A stretch of DNA of 46,252 nt. Source: an uncultured Lachnospiraceae bacterium. Lineage in GTDB: Bacteria; Bacillota; Clostridia; Lachnospirales; Lachnospiraceae. A program made the translations under genes and the position numbers. This document shows positions 1 to 6,760 of the stretch, piece by piece. The notes under the pieces were generated by a model. That model saw only the letters and a list, made by a program, of their open reading frames with translations, did not search any database and had not been told where the DNA came from. The stretch covers positions 1-46,252 of the forward strand of contig CANOZK010000018.1 in NCBI GenBank assembly GCA_947571775.1, given 5' to 3'. Each line of letters begins with the position of its first letter. Position 1 is the stretch's first letter.

Positions 1-50
1 ATTTGTTGGTAAAGGGGGGCTTCCGATGTGTTAGATATTACAATCTTCAA
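1..50 (-). CDS. GntR-family regulator, N-terminus only (cut by window edge)
   Basis: Only the first 16 codons are inside the window. They read MKIVISNTSEAPLYQQ, which matches the opening of YtrA-type GntR regulators (short strand, then P-x-Y-x-Q before the winged helix). The start is TTG at 48-50, with an AAAGGAGG ribosome-binding site 8 bases upstream, and a consensus promoter lies at 89-117. Regulators of this type usually control an ABC-transporter operon that follows them; that part lies outside the window. The identification rests on a very short peptide plus a good start site. Confidence 0.6.
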   Translation of the reverse strand, partial: MKIVISNTSEAPLYQQ

Positions 51-88
51 ATATCTTGCCTCCTTTAGTGTGATGTTACTACATACAC

Positions 89-117
89 ATTATATACATA
101 CAGCACTTGCGTGTCAA
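89..117 (-). promoter_or_regulatory. Sigma-A promoter for the GntR-type gene
   Basis: On the minus strand, TTGACA and TATAAT are separated by exactly 17 bases, a perfect housekeeping promoter. Transcription would start near position 82 and run into the GntR-type start at 50. It lies downstream of the tnpV terminator, so the regulator has its own transcription unit. Confidence 0.8.
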
Positions 118-157
118 TATTCTTTTGTCTTTTTCTAAAAAATACCTGTAATCTCCC

Positions 158-192
158 AAAAAAGCGACAGAGCTTTTACACTCTGCCGCTTT
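158..192 (-). terminator. Rho-independent terminator after tnpV
   Basis: On the minus strand, an 11-12 bp stem (AAAGCGGCAGAG pairing with CTCTGTCGCTTT, one G-U pair) closes an 8-base loop and ends in a run of T. It begins 6 bases past the tnpV stop codon. Confidence 0.8.
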
Positions 193-198
193 GTATAC

Positions 199-573
199 CT
201 ACACGAAGATGATTTCCTCGTTCACAATCTCCCTCGCACACGCCCTTATGTTATTTAAATATTGTACCCATTCTAAGGCGTTTTCTTCCTTTAGCTGTTC
301 CGTTATATCCTGTGTCTGTTTCAAGCACTCTATGAGCCTTTCAAAGCGTTCCTGTGCTTGTCTGTTGATGTCGGCAAGGTATGTATTCAGCTTGCCGCTT
401 GTGAGAAGATTGGTGTATGTAACCTTGCGGTACTGCTTCAGATAGTCCAGATGCCGCTGTCCCCATGTGCCTATCGGCTGTTCTTCTTCAGTAAATACAG
501 TTAAGCACGGTAATAAGTAATCGCCTTGCCTTTCGTATTTGCCGCCCTTTTCCTCAAATAATGATTTTGCCAT
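199..573 (-). CDS. tnpV: TnpV family transposon-encoded protein
   Basis: A 124-aa protein resembling TnpV, a small protein of unknown function found in Tn4451-like elements and many clostridial integrative elements. The middle part, with PIGTWGQRHLDYLKQYRKVTY and the following N-L-L-x-S-G-K-L stretch, is the recognisable core; the C-terminal half is helical and charged. The frame is open up to 633, but ATG at 573 is preferred because GGAGG lies 8 bases upstream. The gene has its own terminator and a leader with another terminator-like hairpin at 730-765. No recombinase is present in the window, so this may be the edge or a remnant of an element. TnpV's role in transposition is not established. 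Confidence 0.75.
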   Translation of the reverse strand: MAKSLFEEKGGKYERQGDYLLPCLTVFTEEEQPIGTWGQRHLDYLKQYRKVTYTNLLTSGKLNTYLADINRQAQERFERLIECLKQTQDITEQLKEENALEWVQYLNNIRACAREIVNEEIIFV

Positions 574-917
574 TTTCTGTTTCCTCCAAATAAGATATTC
601 ACTCCACTTTGTTGTGTCTGCTGTCTTAAACACAATTTTGAGTTTTCTCCTTATCTAGTTTCATACTTAATCCAGCTTGGAATATTCATTGTATCCTTGA
701 TTAGTCTGATTTATCAGATTTTTAAGGACAAAAAATAGCCGCCACTACCACCAATAGCGACGGCTGACCCTTTTCGGAGGGTTTAAGCTATTACTAAGGG
801 TAGGCCGCTTTATGGCTTCCCTTTTTCATATCTTGAGTATATCATATCTGGAAGTAATCTGCAAGCGGTTTGCCGCATTACTCACGACAAACACATGAAT
901 GTTTATTCACTAGCTTA
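574..917. other. Non-coding gap upstream of tnpV: leader with hairpins
   Basis: No convincing gene. On the minus strand the segment 730-830 is rich in GC hairpins: GGGTAGGCCGC-like and ACCC/GGGT short stems followed by a strong terminator at 730-765. This looks like a transcription attenuator in the leader of tnpV or of a lost upstream gene. The stretch 840-917 is AT-rich and shows no motif that I recognise. Confidence 0.5.
730..765 (-). terminator. Attenuator-like terminator in the tnpV leader
   Basis: On the minus strand AGCCGTCGCTA pairs with TAGTGGCGGCT (11 bp, allowing G-U) around a 7-base loop, followed by six T. It lies about 150 bases upstream of the tnpV start with no gene ahead of it. 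It therefore either ends a transcript from a lost gene or acts as an attenuator. A short ACCC/GGGT stem just before it could be a competing structure. Confidence 0.65.
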
Positions 918-1214
918 TTACATACCATACCATTTTCGTAAATTGTCTCTTGCTGAACCAAATCCTTGCGCTGCCGATCTCTCTAACCATTCTATTGATT
1001 TCTGACGATTACTGTCTGTACCAAATCCGTTATAATAACACATTCCTACGTTATTTTGAGCCTCAGGATGGCCTTGTCCAGCGGCTATCATAAACCATTT
1101 GAATGCTTTAGATTTATCTTGTGTAACACCTTTTCCTTCAAAATAACGCATTCCAAGCTCATTTTGCGAATCTGCATGGCCATTTTTTGCTCTAATACCA
1201 ATCTGAGTCTTCAT
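918..1214 (-). CDS. Sel1-repeat protein
   Basis: A 98-aa protein made almost entirely of Sel1-like repeats, the helical protein-protein interaction repeats of the TPR superfamily. Repeat one is around residues 9-46 (A-K-N-G-H-A-D-S-Q-N-E-L-G, then Y-F-E-G-K-G-V). Repeat two is around 47-83 (Q-G-H-P-E-A-Q-N-N-V-G, then Y-Y-N-G-F-G-T), with a partial third at the C-terminus. No signal peptide is visible. It follows the Gly/Ala-rich gene after 40 bases and has no obvious terminator between, so it is probably the last gene of the cassette. The ribosome-binding site is weak. The same frame is open for 15 codons upstream without a standard start, so a frameshifted fusion cannot be excluded. Confidence 0.75.
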   Translation of the reverse strand: MKTQIGIRAKNGHADSQNELGMRYFEGKGVTQDKSKAFKWFMIAAGQGHPEAQNNVGMCYYNGFGTDSNRQKSIEWLERSAAQGFGSARDNLRKWYGM

Positions 1215-1254
1215 GATACTATCTTTCTCATCTGATATTTCTAAGGGGTCTATA

Positions 1255-2280
1255 CTAATTTAAATCATTTAAAACTGTTTCCGCATCTTTTATTGATTTC
1301 TCAACAGCATCCTTATTAACGGAATTTATAGCATTTTGATTTTTATTTTTCACTACTAAATTTACTTGACACATTTTATATAAAAGACCCACTAATAATA
1401 CAGTATTTTCTGTTATTCGTTTTTCGTTATCCGTAAACTGAGACCAATATGTTTTTTTTGACACATTCACTATATGGTTAAGTGAATCAAGACTTTCACT
1501 ATATTGCCGTTCAACTCTTGCAAGATTTTGTCGAAACCTTCGTGCAGTACGAGCTAATTCTACTAGATAATCAACTATCTTAGCTACTTCTTGACATATT
1601 TGTAGGGCTTGTCTATCTGCCTCATCTGCTTTTTCGGAAAGTTTACAACCAGTGATATTAACTATAACGCCGCCAACCAGCAGACCAGCTCCTAACATTG
1701 CGCCACTTAAAACAGTAGCACCCAAAGCCATTCCACCGCCTCCTGCTGCTAAAGAACCGCCTCCCAATGCGGCAAGAGCGGCATTTGTAGCCGCGGCCCC
1801 ACTTAGTGATGAGATTGCTGTCCCTGTTGAAGCCGTTCCTAATGCCATCACAGCAGAATAAGTTGCTCCTGCTGCTGCATAACCTCCTGCAGTGCCCACA
1901 ACAGCTCCGCCTAACCCGCTAAGAAGTGCACCTGCCCCTGCAGATACCTTTTTTAATTCTTCAGCTTCGTATTTTACAGGATTAATAGAATCTTTTGAAT
2001 ACAGCTTAAATTCTGGCCGTCCTTGAATTTTGCCAATAATATCGGAAAACTTATCAAAGCTTTTGAGAATTTCCAATTCTTGTTTTCCTAATTCGTCCAT
2101 TACGTCAACAGTTTCTGCATTGTTTGCTTCAAAACGTTTTATAGCTACTTCCCTTTTTCTTTCAGCTTCTTTCATGGTTGCATTTGCTTCGATTAGTTTG
2201 GCTCCTCCATGTATACCTGAGCCAACCCCTATTGCACCTGCCGCCGCAGCGATTCCTCCGATTATGAATGGTAATGGCAT
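1255..2280 (-). CDS. Gly/Ala-rich membrane protein with coiled coil, function unknown
   Basis: A 341-aa protein that I cannot assign to a named family. Residues 5-28 are hydrophobic and Gly/Ala-rich. Residues 32-75 are charged and helical, probably coiled coil. Residues 113-208 are an unusually long Gly/Ala/Ser tract with glycine-zipper spacing, including the run ALGGGSLAAGGGGMALG at 171-187. The C-terminal third is again helical and charged. The design (helix, zipper-like membrane core, helix) recalls proteins that insert into membranes or oligomerise there; that is inference. AGGAGG lies 7-8 bases before ATG, and the gene starts 4 bases after the YkgJ-type stop codon, so the two are surely co-transcribed. 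Confidence 0.65.
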   Translation of the reverse strand: MPLPFIIGGIAAAAGAIGVGSGIHGGAKLIEANATMKEAERKREVAIKRFEANNAETVDVMDELGKQELEILKSFDKFSDIIGKIQGRPEFKLYSKDSINPVKYEAEELKKVSAGAGALLSGLGGAVVGTAGGYAAAGATYSAVMALGTASTGTAISSLSGAAATNAALAALGGGSLAAGGGGMALGATVLSGAMLGAGLLVGGVIVNITGCKLSEKADEADRQALQICQEVAKIVDYLVELARTARRFRQNLARVERQYSESLDSLNHIVNVSKKTYWSQFTDNEKRITENTVLLVGLLYKMCQVNLVVKNKNQNAINSVNKDAVEKSIKDAETVLNDLN

Positions 2281-2284
2281 AAAT

Positions 2285-2539
2285 TCATCCTCCTTTTATT
2301 TTTTGTAATTTTTCACATACTTGGTAGTTCAATCTATAAAATTCTTCCAAGGTATATTTTGATTGAAAATATTTTTTATAACAATCATCCACTCTGCAAA
2401 ATAATGGCCTGTTGTCATAAATACTGCATTTGTTTTTTTCAAGATAAACGCAAATACCATCGCCTCTGTCTAATTTACGATATATCTCTGATTTATCTAA
2501 ATTTCTGCAGCATTCTCCACATTGGTTACAAACGAACAT
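2285..2539 (-). CDS. YkgJ-family cysteine-cluster protein
   Basis: An 84-aa protein with the YkgJ family signature: C4-x2-C7-G-E-C10-C11 at the N-terminus, then cysteines near residues 30, 38, 48, 53 and 75. Families with this pattern bind zinc or an iron-sulfur cluster; their biochemical role is mostly unknown. At 84 residues this is a short version with little beyond the cysteine core. Its ATG overlaps the stop codon of the 539-aa gene (TAATG), which implies translational coupling, and the Gly/Ala-rich gene begins 4 bases after its stop. Confidence 0.8.
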   Translation of the reverse strand: MFVCNQCGECCRNLDKSEIYRKLDRGDGICVYLEKNKCSIYDNRPLFCRVDDCYKKYFQSKYTLEEFYRLNYQVCEKLQKIKGG

Positions 2540-4158
2540 TATTCAAACACCAACTTATTAGACCTATTTCCCATAAAAGTATCAAAATCTCCCTCCCACG
2601 GAATTTTGATACCAAGCGTTTCATATGCGCATAAAAGTATTCTATTAACTTCTGTTTCACTTTTTGCTCTATCCAATCTCAAAGCAATATCCTGATATTT
2701 TTCAGTATCCTTCTTGAACTTCACTATATCCAAATTTGCCAGTTTTGCCGCTATACGTTCCAGTGCATCAGCAATTTGTTTATAATTATTTGCTTCAGAA
2801 GGTATTTTGTTTAATCCATTAATGACTTGATTCATAAATTTGCTTCGGTCTAAAAAAACTAATAGTGTACATGACAAAAGTCCGCTAACCAAAGTGGAAG
2901 AAAATGTCTGAACAACCTCCCCAATCACTGGAATTTTTCCTATTGGAGTTAATCCTATTAATTCACCAATGGAAGCACCGACAAGAACACTTGCGCCCGT
3001 TGCCAGTATTACAGATGAAGTTTTTATCCTGTCGCCAAACATAAGATTATCAGGGTTAAATAAAAGGACTTTTCCAGCTTGTATAACTGACGCATATATT
3101 TGTCGAATGGTTTTTACAAGATTTTTGGCTGTTGTAAAAAAAATATTGCAAAGTGTTGTCGTAAGGCTTGACAATATTCCTGCGGCAAATCCTTCCTCAA
3201 ACTTTGAAATAATTTCTCTATATCTTAACCGTGCGTTATTAACTCCGTTTTGAATTCCATTTTGAACTGCATTTAACATATCTTTTAAATCACTATGTGG
3301 TGGCATGGACTGCAATTCCTTTTTAGCGGAATCCCAAATCTCAACAAAAACAAACCCTAGAGCCTGCCTTGCCGCCATTTGTCCGCCACAGTGAGCCGCC
3401 GCAAGTGTTGTATCTTTTATGAATTTAGAACTAGTATAATAGTTTTTTACTAGTTTTGTATCATATTCTTTTTTTGCACGATTATATTCTGCTCTTAATT
3501 TATTCTTTACGTCTTCGGATAATGGTTCCCCTTTTTTTCCGTTCCAGTTTACTTTATCAGGATTATCTTCACACCATTTTATATATTCTTCCATTGACTT
3601 ATCACGCATATTGTTATTTAACGAAGCATTCGTATAGCGCAAATTTTCAGGTGAATTGGCCAAATCAATTCCATCTAGACCTGACAAAATCCTTCCCGCG
3701 TCATTGTGTATTTCACTTGCTGACACTACATGATCCAGTTGCCCCTGTCGATTGCGAGGAATTGTTTTATTACTAACAGGTGCAACTGTATTTCCGTCTA
3801 TGTATGCATCATCAGTCCAAATGCCTTTTTGATTAAAATTTTTTTTTGCATTCTTAACAATATTTTTATATCTATCATCAGAATGATAAGCGACTCTATC
3901 ATAGGGATTCCTATTTTCATAATCTTTCTCATTTTGTTTATTTTTATATTTTATATTGGGATCGCTTCCTATTTTGCGTACATTATGAATAGTATCAACA
4001 TCCCCTCCATGTTGGTCATGTATCAGAAAATCCAATCCAAATGATGTAATAAGACTTTGTACAATAACCCGTTCATATTCATCCCAAATACTACTGAATA
4101 CGTTATGTTGCGGCTCTGGACCCATAACAGAATTTAATTCAGCTACAAAAGTACTCAT
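2539..4158 (-). CDS. Large protein with HNH-like motif and C-terminal membrane segments
   Basis: A 539-aa protein not recognised as a named family. Residues 136-190 resemble an HNH/His-Me nuclease core: R-Q-G-Q-L-D-H-V-V-S-A (Asp142, His143), then S-P-E-N-L-R-Y-T (Asn172), N-N-N at 181-183 and Lys187. Residues 60-135 are hydrophilic and rich in Asn and Lys. Two hydrophobic stretches, about 381-401 and 411-437, look like a transmembrane hairpin, and a helical tail with E-R-I-A-A-K-L follows. No signal peptide is seen. The start is ATG with GGAGGGG about 8 bases upstream. It leads a tight three-gene unit with the YkgJ-type and Gly/Ala-rich genes. Nuclease activity is inferred from a short motif and needs a profile search. 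Confidence 0.6.
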   Translation of the reverse strand: MSTFVAELNSVMGPEPQHNVFSSIWDEYERVIVQSLITSFGLDFLIHDQHGGDVDTIHNVRKIGSDPNIKYKNKQNEKDYENRNPYDRVAYHSDDRYKNIVKNAKKNFNQKGIWTDDAYIDGNTVAPVSNKTIPRNRQGQLDHVVSASEIHNDAGRILSGLDGIDLANSPENLRYTNASLNNNMRDKSMEEYIKWCEDNPDKVNWNGKKGEPLSEDVKNKLRAEYNRAKKEYDTKLVKNYYTSSKFIKDTTLAAAHCGGQMAARQALGFVFVEIWDSAKKELQSMPPHSDLKDMLNAVQNGIQNGVNNARLRYREIISKFEEGFAAGILSSLTTTLCNIFFTTAKNLVKTIRQIYASVIQAGKVLLFNPDNLMFGDRIKTSSVILATGASVLVGASIGELIGLTPIGKIPVIGEVVQTFSSTLVSGLLSCTLLVFLDRSKFMNQVINGLNKIPSEANNYKQIADALERIAAKLANLDIVKFKKDTEKYQDIALRLDRAKSETEVNRILLCAYETLGIKIPWEGDFDTFMGNRSNKLVFE

Positions 4159-4197
4159 TCGTATATCCCCTCCTACATTATAAGTAGATATTATCTC

Positions 4198-4226
4198 ATA
4201 TCATAGCTTTACAACTTTTGTTTCAA
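4198..4226 (-). promoter_or_regulatory. Possible promoter for the 539-aa gene
   Basis: On the minus strand TTGAAA and TGATAT are 17 bases apart, ending about 40 bases before the ATG at 4158. The match is moderate. The rest of the 200-base gap between the 56-aa and 539-aa genes shows no gene. A promoter here would let the downstream genes be expressed apart from the small zinc-type protein. Confidence 0.4.
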
Positions 4227-4358
4227 AAAAATACTGTACAAGACTTTCTGGTGTATAATTAATTTGCCAAAAACTATACATTGGTTTCATCCAATCGGAA
4301 ATAAAACACCAATATTAAACATCAACGATGCACTACAATCTATGGGGTTTTCAAAAGC

Positions 4359-4529
4359 CTAATTAACTTTTGTCCACATAGGAGAATGTCCGAAATGTCC
4401 ACCATTTGGATTTTTAGGACATGAACCAGACATTTTTGCGCTATGCTTGGGTTGTCCTCCATCAGTATACGTCAATGATGCACCAACTTTGCCACATTGC
4501 ATACATATAGGTTTCCACTGAACTCTCAT
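4359..4529 (-). CDS. Small putative zinc-binding protein (56 aa)
   Basis: A 56-aa reading frame starting MRVQWKPICMQCGKVG and ending PMWTKVN. It has a C-x2-C pair at residues 9 and 12, a further Cys at 37 and several His near 30, 45 and 48, which suggests a small zinc-ribbon-like fold. AGGAGGG lies 9 bases before the ATG, and a promoter-like TTGAAA-18-TAGAAT lies upstream at 4590-4619. I do not recognise the family. It sits 200 bases upstream of the 539-aa gene on the same strand and is likely part of the same locus. The start site and composition make it more convincing than a random frame. Confidence 0.6.
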   Translation of the reverse strand: MRVQWKPICMQCGKVGASLTYTDGGQPKHSAKMSGSCPKNPNGGHFGHSPMWTKVN

Positions 4530-4589
4530 AAGAAAATCCCTCCTTAAATCTTGTTATATCCTTTACCAAAAAATCCATTTATAACCTAT

Positions 4590-4619
4590 ATTCTAACACA
4601 ATATACCTTTTATTTTCAA
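4590..4619 (-). promoter_or_regulatory. Promoter for the 56-aa gene and cassette
   Basis: On the minus strand TTGAAA and TAGAAT are 18 bases apart, about 60 bases before the start codon at 4529. It faces away from the XRE gene at 4714, so the 180-base gap is a divergent control region. Confidence 0.5.
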
Positions 4620-4713
4620 TCGGTATTTCTGTAATATTTTCGGCATATATTTGATAATCTTTCTGTATACAGTCAGATTATGTCTATGAATGCCATGAAA
4701 GGGGGATTTTTCA

Positions 4714-5022
4714 ATGGATATCAATATTGGTGAGAGAATCACCTACTTTAGGACTGCAAGAGGATTTTCCGTAAATTATCTCGCAAACAAAGCGGGTGTC
4801 TCTCAGAGCTATCTGCGTGAGATTGAGATGGGGCATTATACAAACCCTTCTGTTGACATACTCGATGCCCTCTGCGATACTCTTGGTATCTCTTTGAAAG
4901 AATTTTTTGACCAGAACGCAAAATTACGGGACACAGAAGACTCGCTTTTAACGGAAATATCACAGCTTACCCCCCTCCAACGTGAAAATCTGCGTATTTT
5001 CTTAAAATCTATCCGCGCATAA
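4714..5022 (+). CDS. XRE-family HTH regulator
   Basis: A 102-aa cytoplasmic regulator. Residues 5-65 form a Cro/CI-type helix-turn-helix: GERITYFRTARGFSVNYLA, then K-A-G-V-S-Q-S-Y-L-R-E-I-E as recognition helix, then P-S-V-D-I-L-D-A-L-C-D-T-L-G-I-S-L-K-E-F-F. The C-terminal 35 residues are helical and probably mediate dimerisation. GGGGG lies 8 bases before the ATG. It is divergent from the 56-aa and 539-aa cassette, so it is the natural candidate to regulate that cassette and itself; this is inferred from position. Confidence 0.85.
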   Translation: MDINIGERITYFRTARGFSVNYLANKAGVSQSYLREIEMGHYTNPSVDILDALCDTLGISLKEFFDQNAKLRDTEDSLLTEISQLTPLQRENLRIFLKSIRA

Positions 5023-5074
5023 AAGCTATATTGCCTCCAACCCTTTTTCTCCATCCTCACTAAATTTCAATCGG

Positions 5075-5133
5075 GACATGCCATAAAGCTAGCCAGAGCA
5101 GCAAAATTATCCTCTGTGGGCTTTTGGCATGTC
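5075..5133. terminator. Convergent terminator between XRE and WYL genes
   Basis: A long stem pairs GACATGCCATAAAGC with GCTTTTGGCATGTC (14 bp with one bulged base) and has a second inner CAGAG/CTCTG stem. It lies between two genes that run toward each other and could stop transcription from both sides, although neither side has a long T run. Confidence 0.5.
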
Positions 5134-5146
5134 TATTAAATCTCTC

Positions 5147-6112
5147 TTATGCCATTGTAAAGCTTTCCAAATCATAAATAGCATCGCCCTGGCTCTTAAT
5201 CCATCTATCCACCCCCTCGCCAAAAACTTCCGCCTGTATCATAACCCCCTCTTTCTCTTCTTTGATAACTTTTGCCGTGGGAAGGCGGTCTAAAATAGAT
5301 TCCAAAGAATTTCCTCTGTACTTAAATCGGATTCTCTTCAGCCTTCCCCCATACATAAACTGTATCCGTTTCCGAAATTCCCCCTCTTCAAACCGATCTC
5401 CGTATGGGACATAAAACGTCTCTTCCAGAACCTTCATCTCCTTCAGCCTGTCTATGCGGTAAATGGTCGGAAACATATCGTCTGGATTATGGAACTCCTT
5501 TTCTTTGTCGATATTTTCTATAAACGCTGTGAGATAATAGTAAAATTCAGAGAACATTATCCCGACAGGTTTTATCCTGCGGGTTACTTCCTGCGAATTT
5601 TTTAATTTCTTATACCGAATTTCCACATATTGACGTTTCTTCACCGCTCCTTCCAACTTCCACAGTCTGTCCAGAAGTTTCTCCTGATGCTGCAATTCCA
5701 CATAATGATGCATTTCATTAGCAATATATTCTTTTACTAATTTTTGCTCATCTTCTACGCCGTATAGATTCAAAATTTTATTGATAATCGGAAACATTTC
5801 TTCTTCTACCAATGATCTGCTCTCCAGAAGCACTTTGCAGATCGCCAGCAACTCTTTTGACTCCAGCTGCGTCTGTTTTTCCACTATCAAACGGTATCCT
5901 CCAAATTCACTTTTAAACTTAATCTTTTGTTTTTCTCCTGTTTTATTGTTCTGATTTTGTAAAAAGTTCTGAATAGTGGATATGTCCCGCTGAAATGTCC
6001 GATCGGATATGCCATATTGGAGACATTCCTCTTCTTTCTTGATTGTCTTTCCCTGTTTCAGCCGCGAATACATGGACAAAACTCTCTCTGCCTTATCTTC
6101 CTCTTTTTTCAT
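5147..6112 (-). CDS. WYL-domain transcriptional regulator
   Basis: A 321-aa regulator. The N-terminus (residues 5-75) is a winged helix-turn-helix (S-D-R-T-F-Q-R-D-I-S-T-I) with a short beta wing ending in G-G-Y-R-L. The middle is helical. Residues about 155-235 form the WYL domain, with R-Q-Y-V-E-I-R-Y, then R-R-I-K-P-V-G-I-M-F-S-E-F-Y-Y-Y-L-T-A. The C-terminal WCX-like region runs to the end. WYL regulators sense ligands, often nucleic acids, and frequently control anti-phage loci (for example BrxR and CapW). Here the gene is divergent from a small XRE gene and the restriction-modification operon, and the shared intergenic region holds an array of operator-like palindromes. Confidence 0.85.
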   Translation of the reverse strand: MKKEEDKAERVLSMYSRLKQGKTIKKEEECLQYGISDRTFQRDISTIQNFLQNQNNKTGEKQKIKFKSEFGGYRLIVEKQTQLESKELLAICKVLLESRSLVEEEMFPIINKILNLYGVEDEQKLVKEYIANEMHHYVELQHQEKLLDRLWKLEGAVKKRQYVEIRYKKLKNSQEVTRRIKPVGIMFSEFYYYLTAFIENIDKEKEFHNPDDMFPTIYRIDRLKEMKVLEETFYVPYGDRFEEGEFRKRIQFMYGGRLKRIRFKYRGNSLESILDRLPTAKVIKEEKEGVMIQAEVFGEGVDRWIKSQGDAIYDLESFTMA

Positions 6113-6190
6113 GTCTGATAGTTTCCCCTTTCCTCATTGAAATTTTTTCTGCTGTTCATTCTTGCATTCTTAATTATAACGGATACACCA

Positions 6191-6330
6191 GACACATTCT
6201 GTCATTCCTGAAAAATTTTTCTATTTTTTATATCGGACATATTTTGTCTATGAAATCCATATTCTGTCCTGTTATAGGACGTTTTTTCCAGATATTAGTA
6301 TAACATAGAGTTTGTCCTGTTACAAGACAA
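6191..6330. promoter_or_regulatory. Array of four operator-like palindromes
   Basis: Four related inverted repeats lie between the divergent WYL and XRE genes: GACACATTCTGTC at 6191-6203, GACATATTTTGTC at 6236-6248, GTCCTGTTATAGGAC at 6266-6280 and TTGTCCTGTTACAAGACAA at 6312-6330. The first two share GACA-N5-TGTC and the last two share TGTCCTGT arms. The last site abuts the AGGAGG of the XRE gene, so bound protein would block its expression. The binder is probably one of the two flanking regulators. Confidence 0.6.
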
Positions 6331-6341
6331 GGAGGTCTATC

Positions 6342-6578
6342 ATGGCACGTATTATTGACCAAAAAGAAAAAAATATGGTTGGCAAAAAAGTCAAGCAACT
6401 GCGAAAAGAAAAACATATGAGCCAACAGCAGCTATCTGCCAAACTAGAAACTTTAGCCATCTATATTTGCCGGGGATCGATTTCCCGTATAGAAGATCAA
6501 AAACGCACCGTCACGGATATTGAATTGTTCGGATTATCCCAAGTACTTTCTACCCCAATGGAAGATTTTTTTAAATAA
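6342..6578 (+). CDS. Small XRE-family HTH regulator
   Basis: A 78-aa protein consisting almost only of a Cro/CI-type helix-turn-helix: K-K-V-K-Q-L-R-K-E-K-H-M-S-Q-Q-Q-L-S-A-K-L at 15-35, a recognition region around C-R-G-S-I-S-R-I-E-D, and E-L-F-G-L-S-Q-V-L at 63-71. ATG at 6342 is chosen because AGGAGG lies 7 bases upstream; a longer frame from TTG at 6312 would start inside an operator-like site. It lies upstream of the DpnII-type genes but a separate promoter at 6683-6711 intervenes. It may be a controller protein for the restriction-modification system or a partner of the WYL regulator. Confidence 0.8.
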   Translation: MARIIDQKEKNMVGKKVKQLRKEKHMSQQQLSAKLETLAIYICRGSISRIEDQKRTVTDIELFGLSQVLSTPMEDFFK

Positions 6579-6682
6579 AAGCCAAGAAATGAAGATACAA
6601 AAGAATAATAATATTTCACCAATACTCTCTTTTCTTGTTCTTCATTGCAGAAAATCCACCCACAAAAAAACAGAACTTATGG

Positions 6683-6711
6683 TTGTTATTTTTTCTATTT
6701 ACCAGTATAAT
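6683..6711 (+). promoter_or_regulatory. Promoter of the DpnII-type operon
   Basis: TTGTTA and TATAAT are separated by 17 bases, ending 49 bases before the first methyltransferase start codon. The 104-base stretch between the XRE stop and this promoter is AT-rich and shows no gene. Confidence 0.7.
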
Positions 6712-6760
6712 AGACAGGTGAGGAAAGATCCTTTCAGATACATAGAGAAGAGGAGTCTAA

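Noticed and set aside
918..2280. Sel1 frame as the frameshifted C-terminus of the Gly/Ala-rich protein
   Set aside because: The two frames abut and the Sel1 frame is open 15 codons upstream, but both have sensible ends and Sel1 units begin at the ATG. Kept as separate genes, with the doubt noted.
189..4044. Rightward open frames opposite the island cassette
   Set aside because: They mirror real leftward genes, have odd composition and lack ribosome-binding sites.
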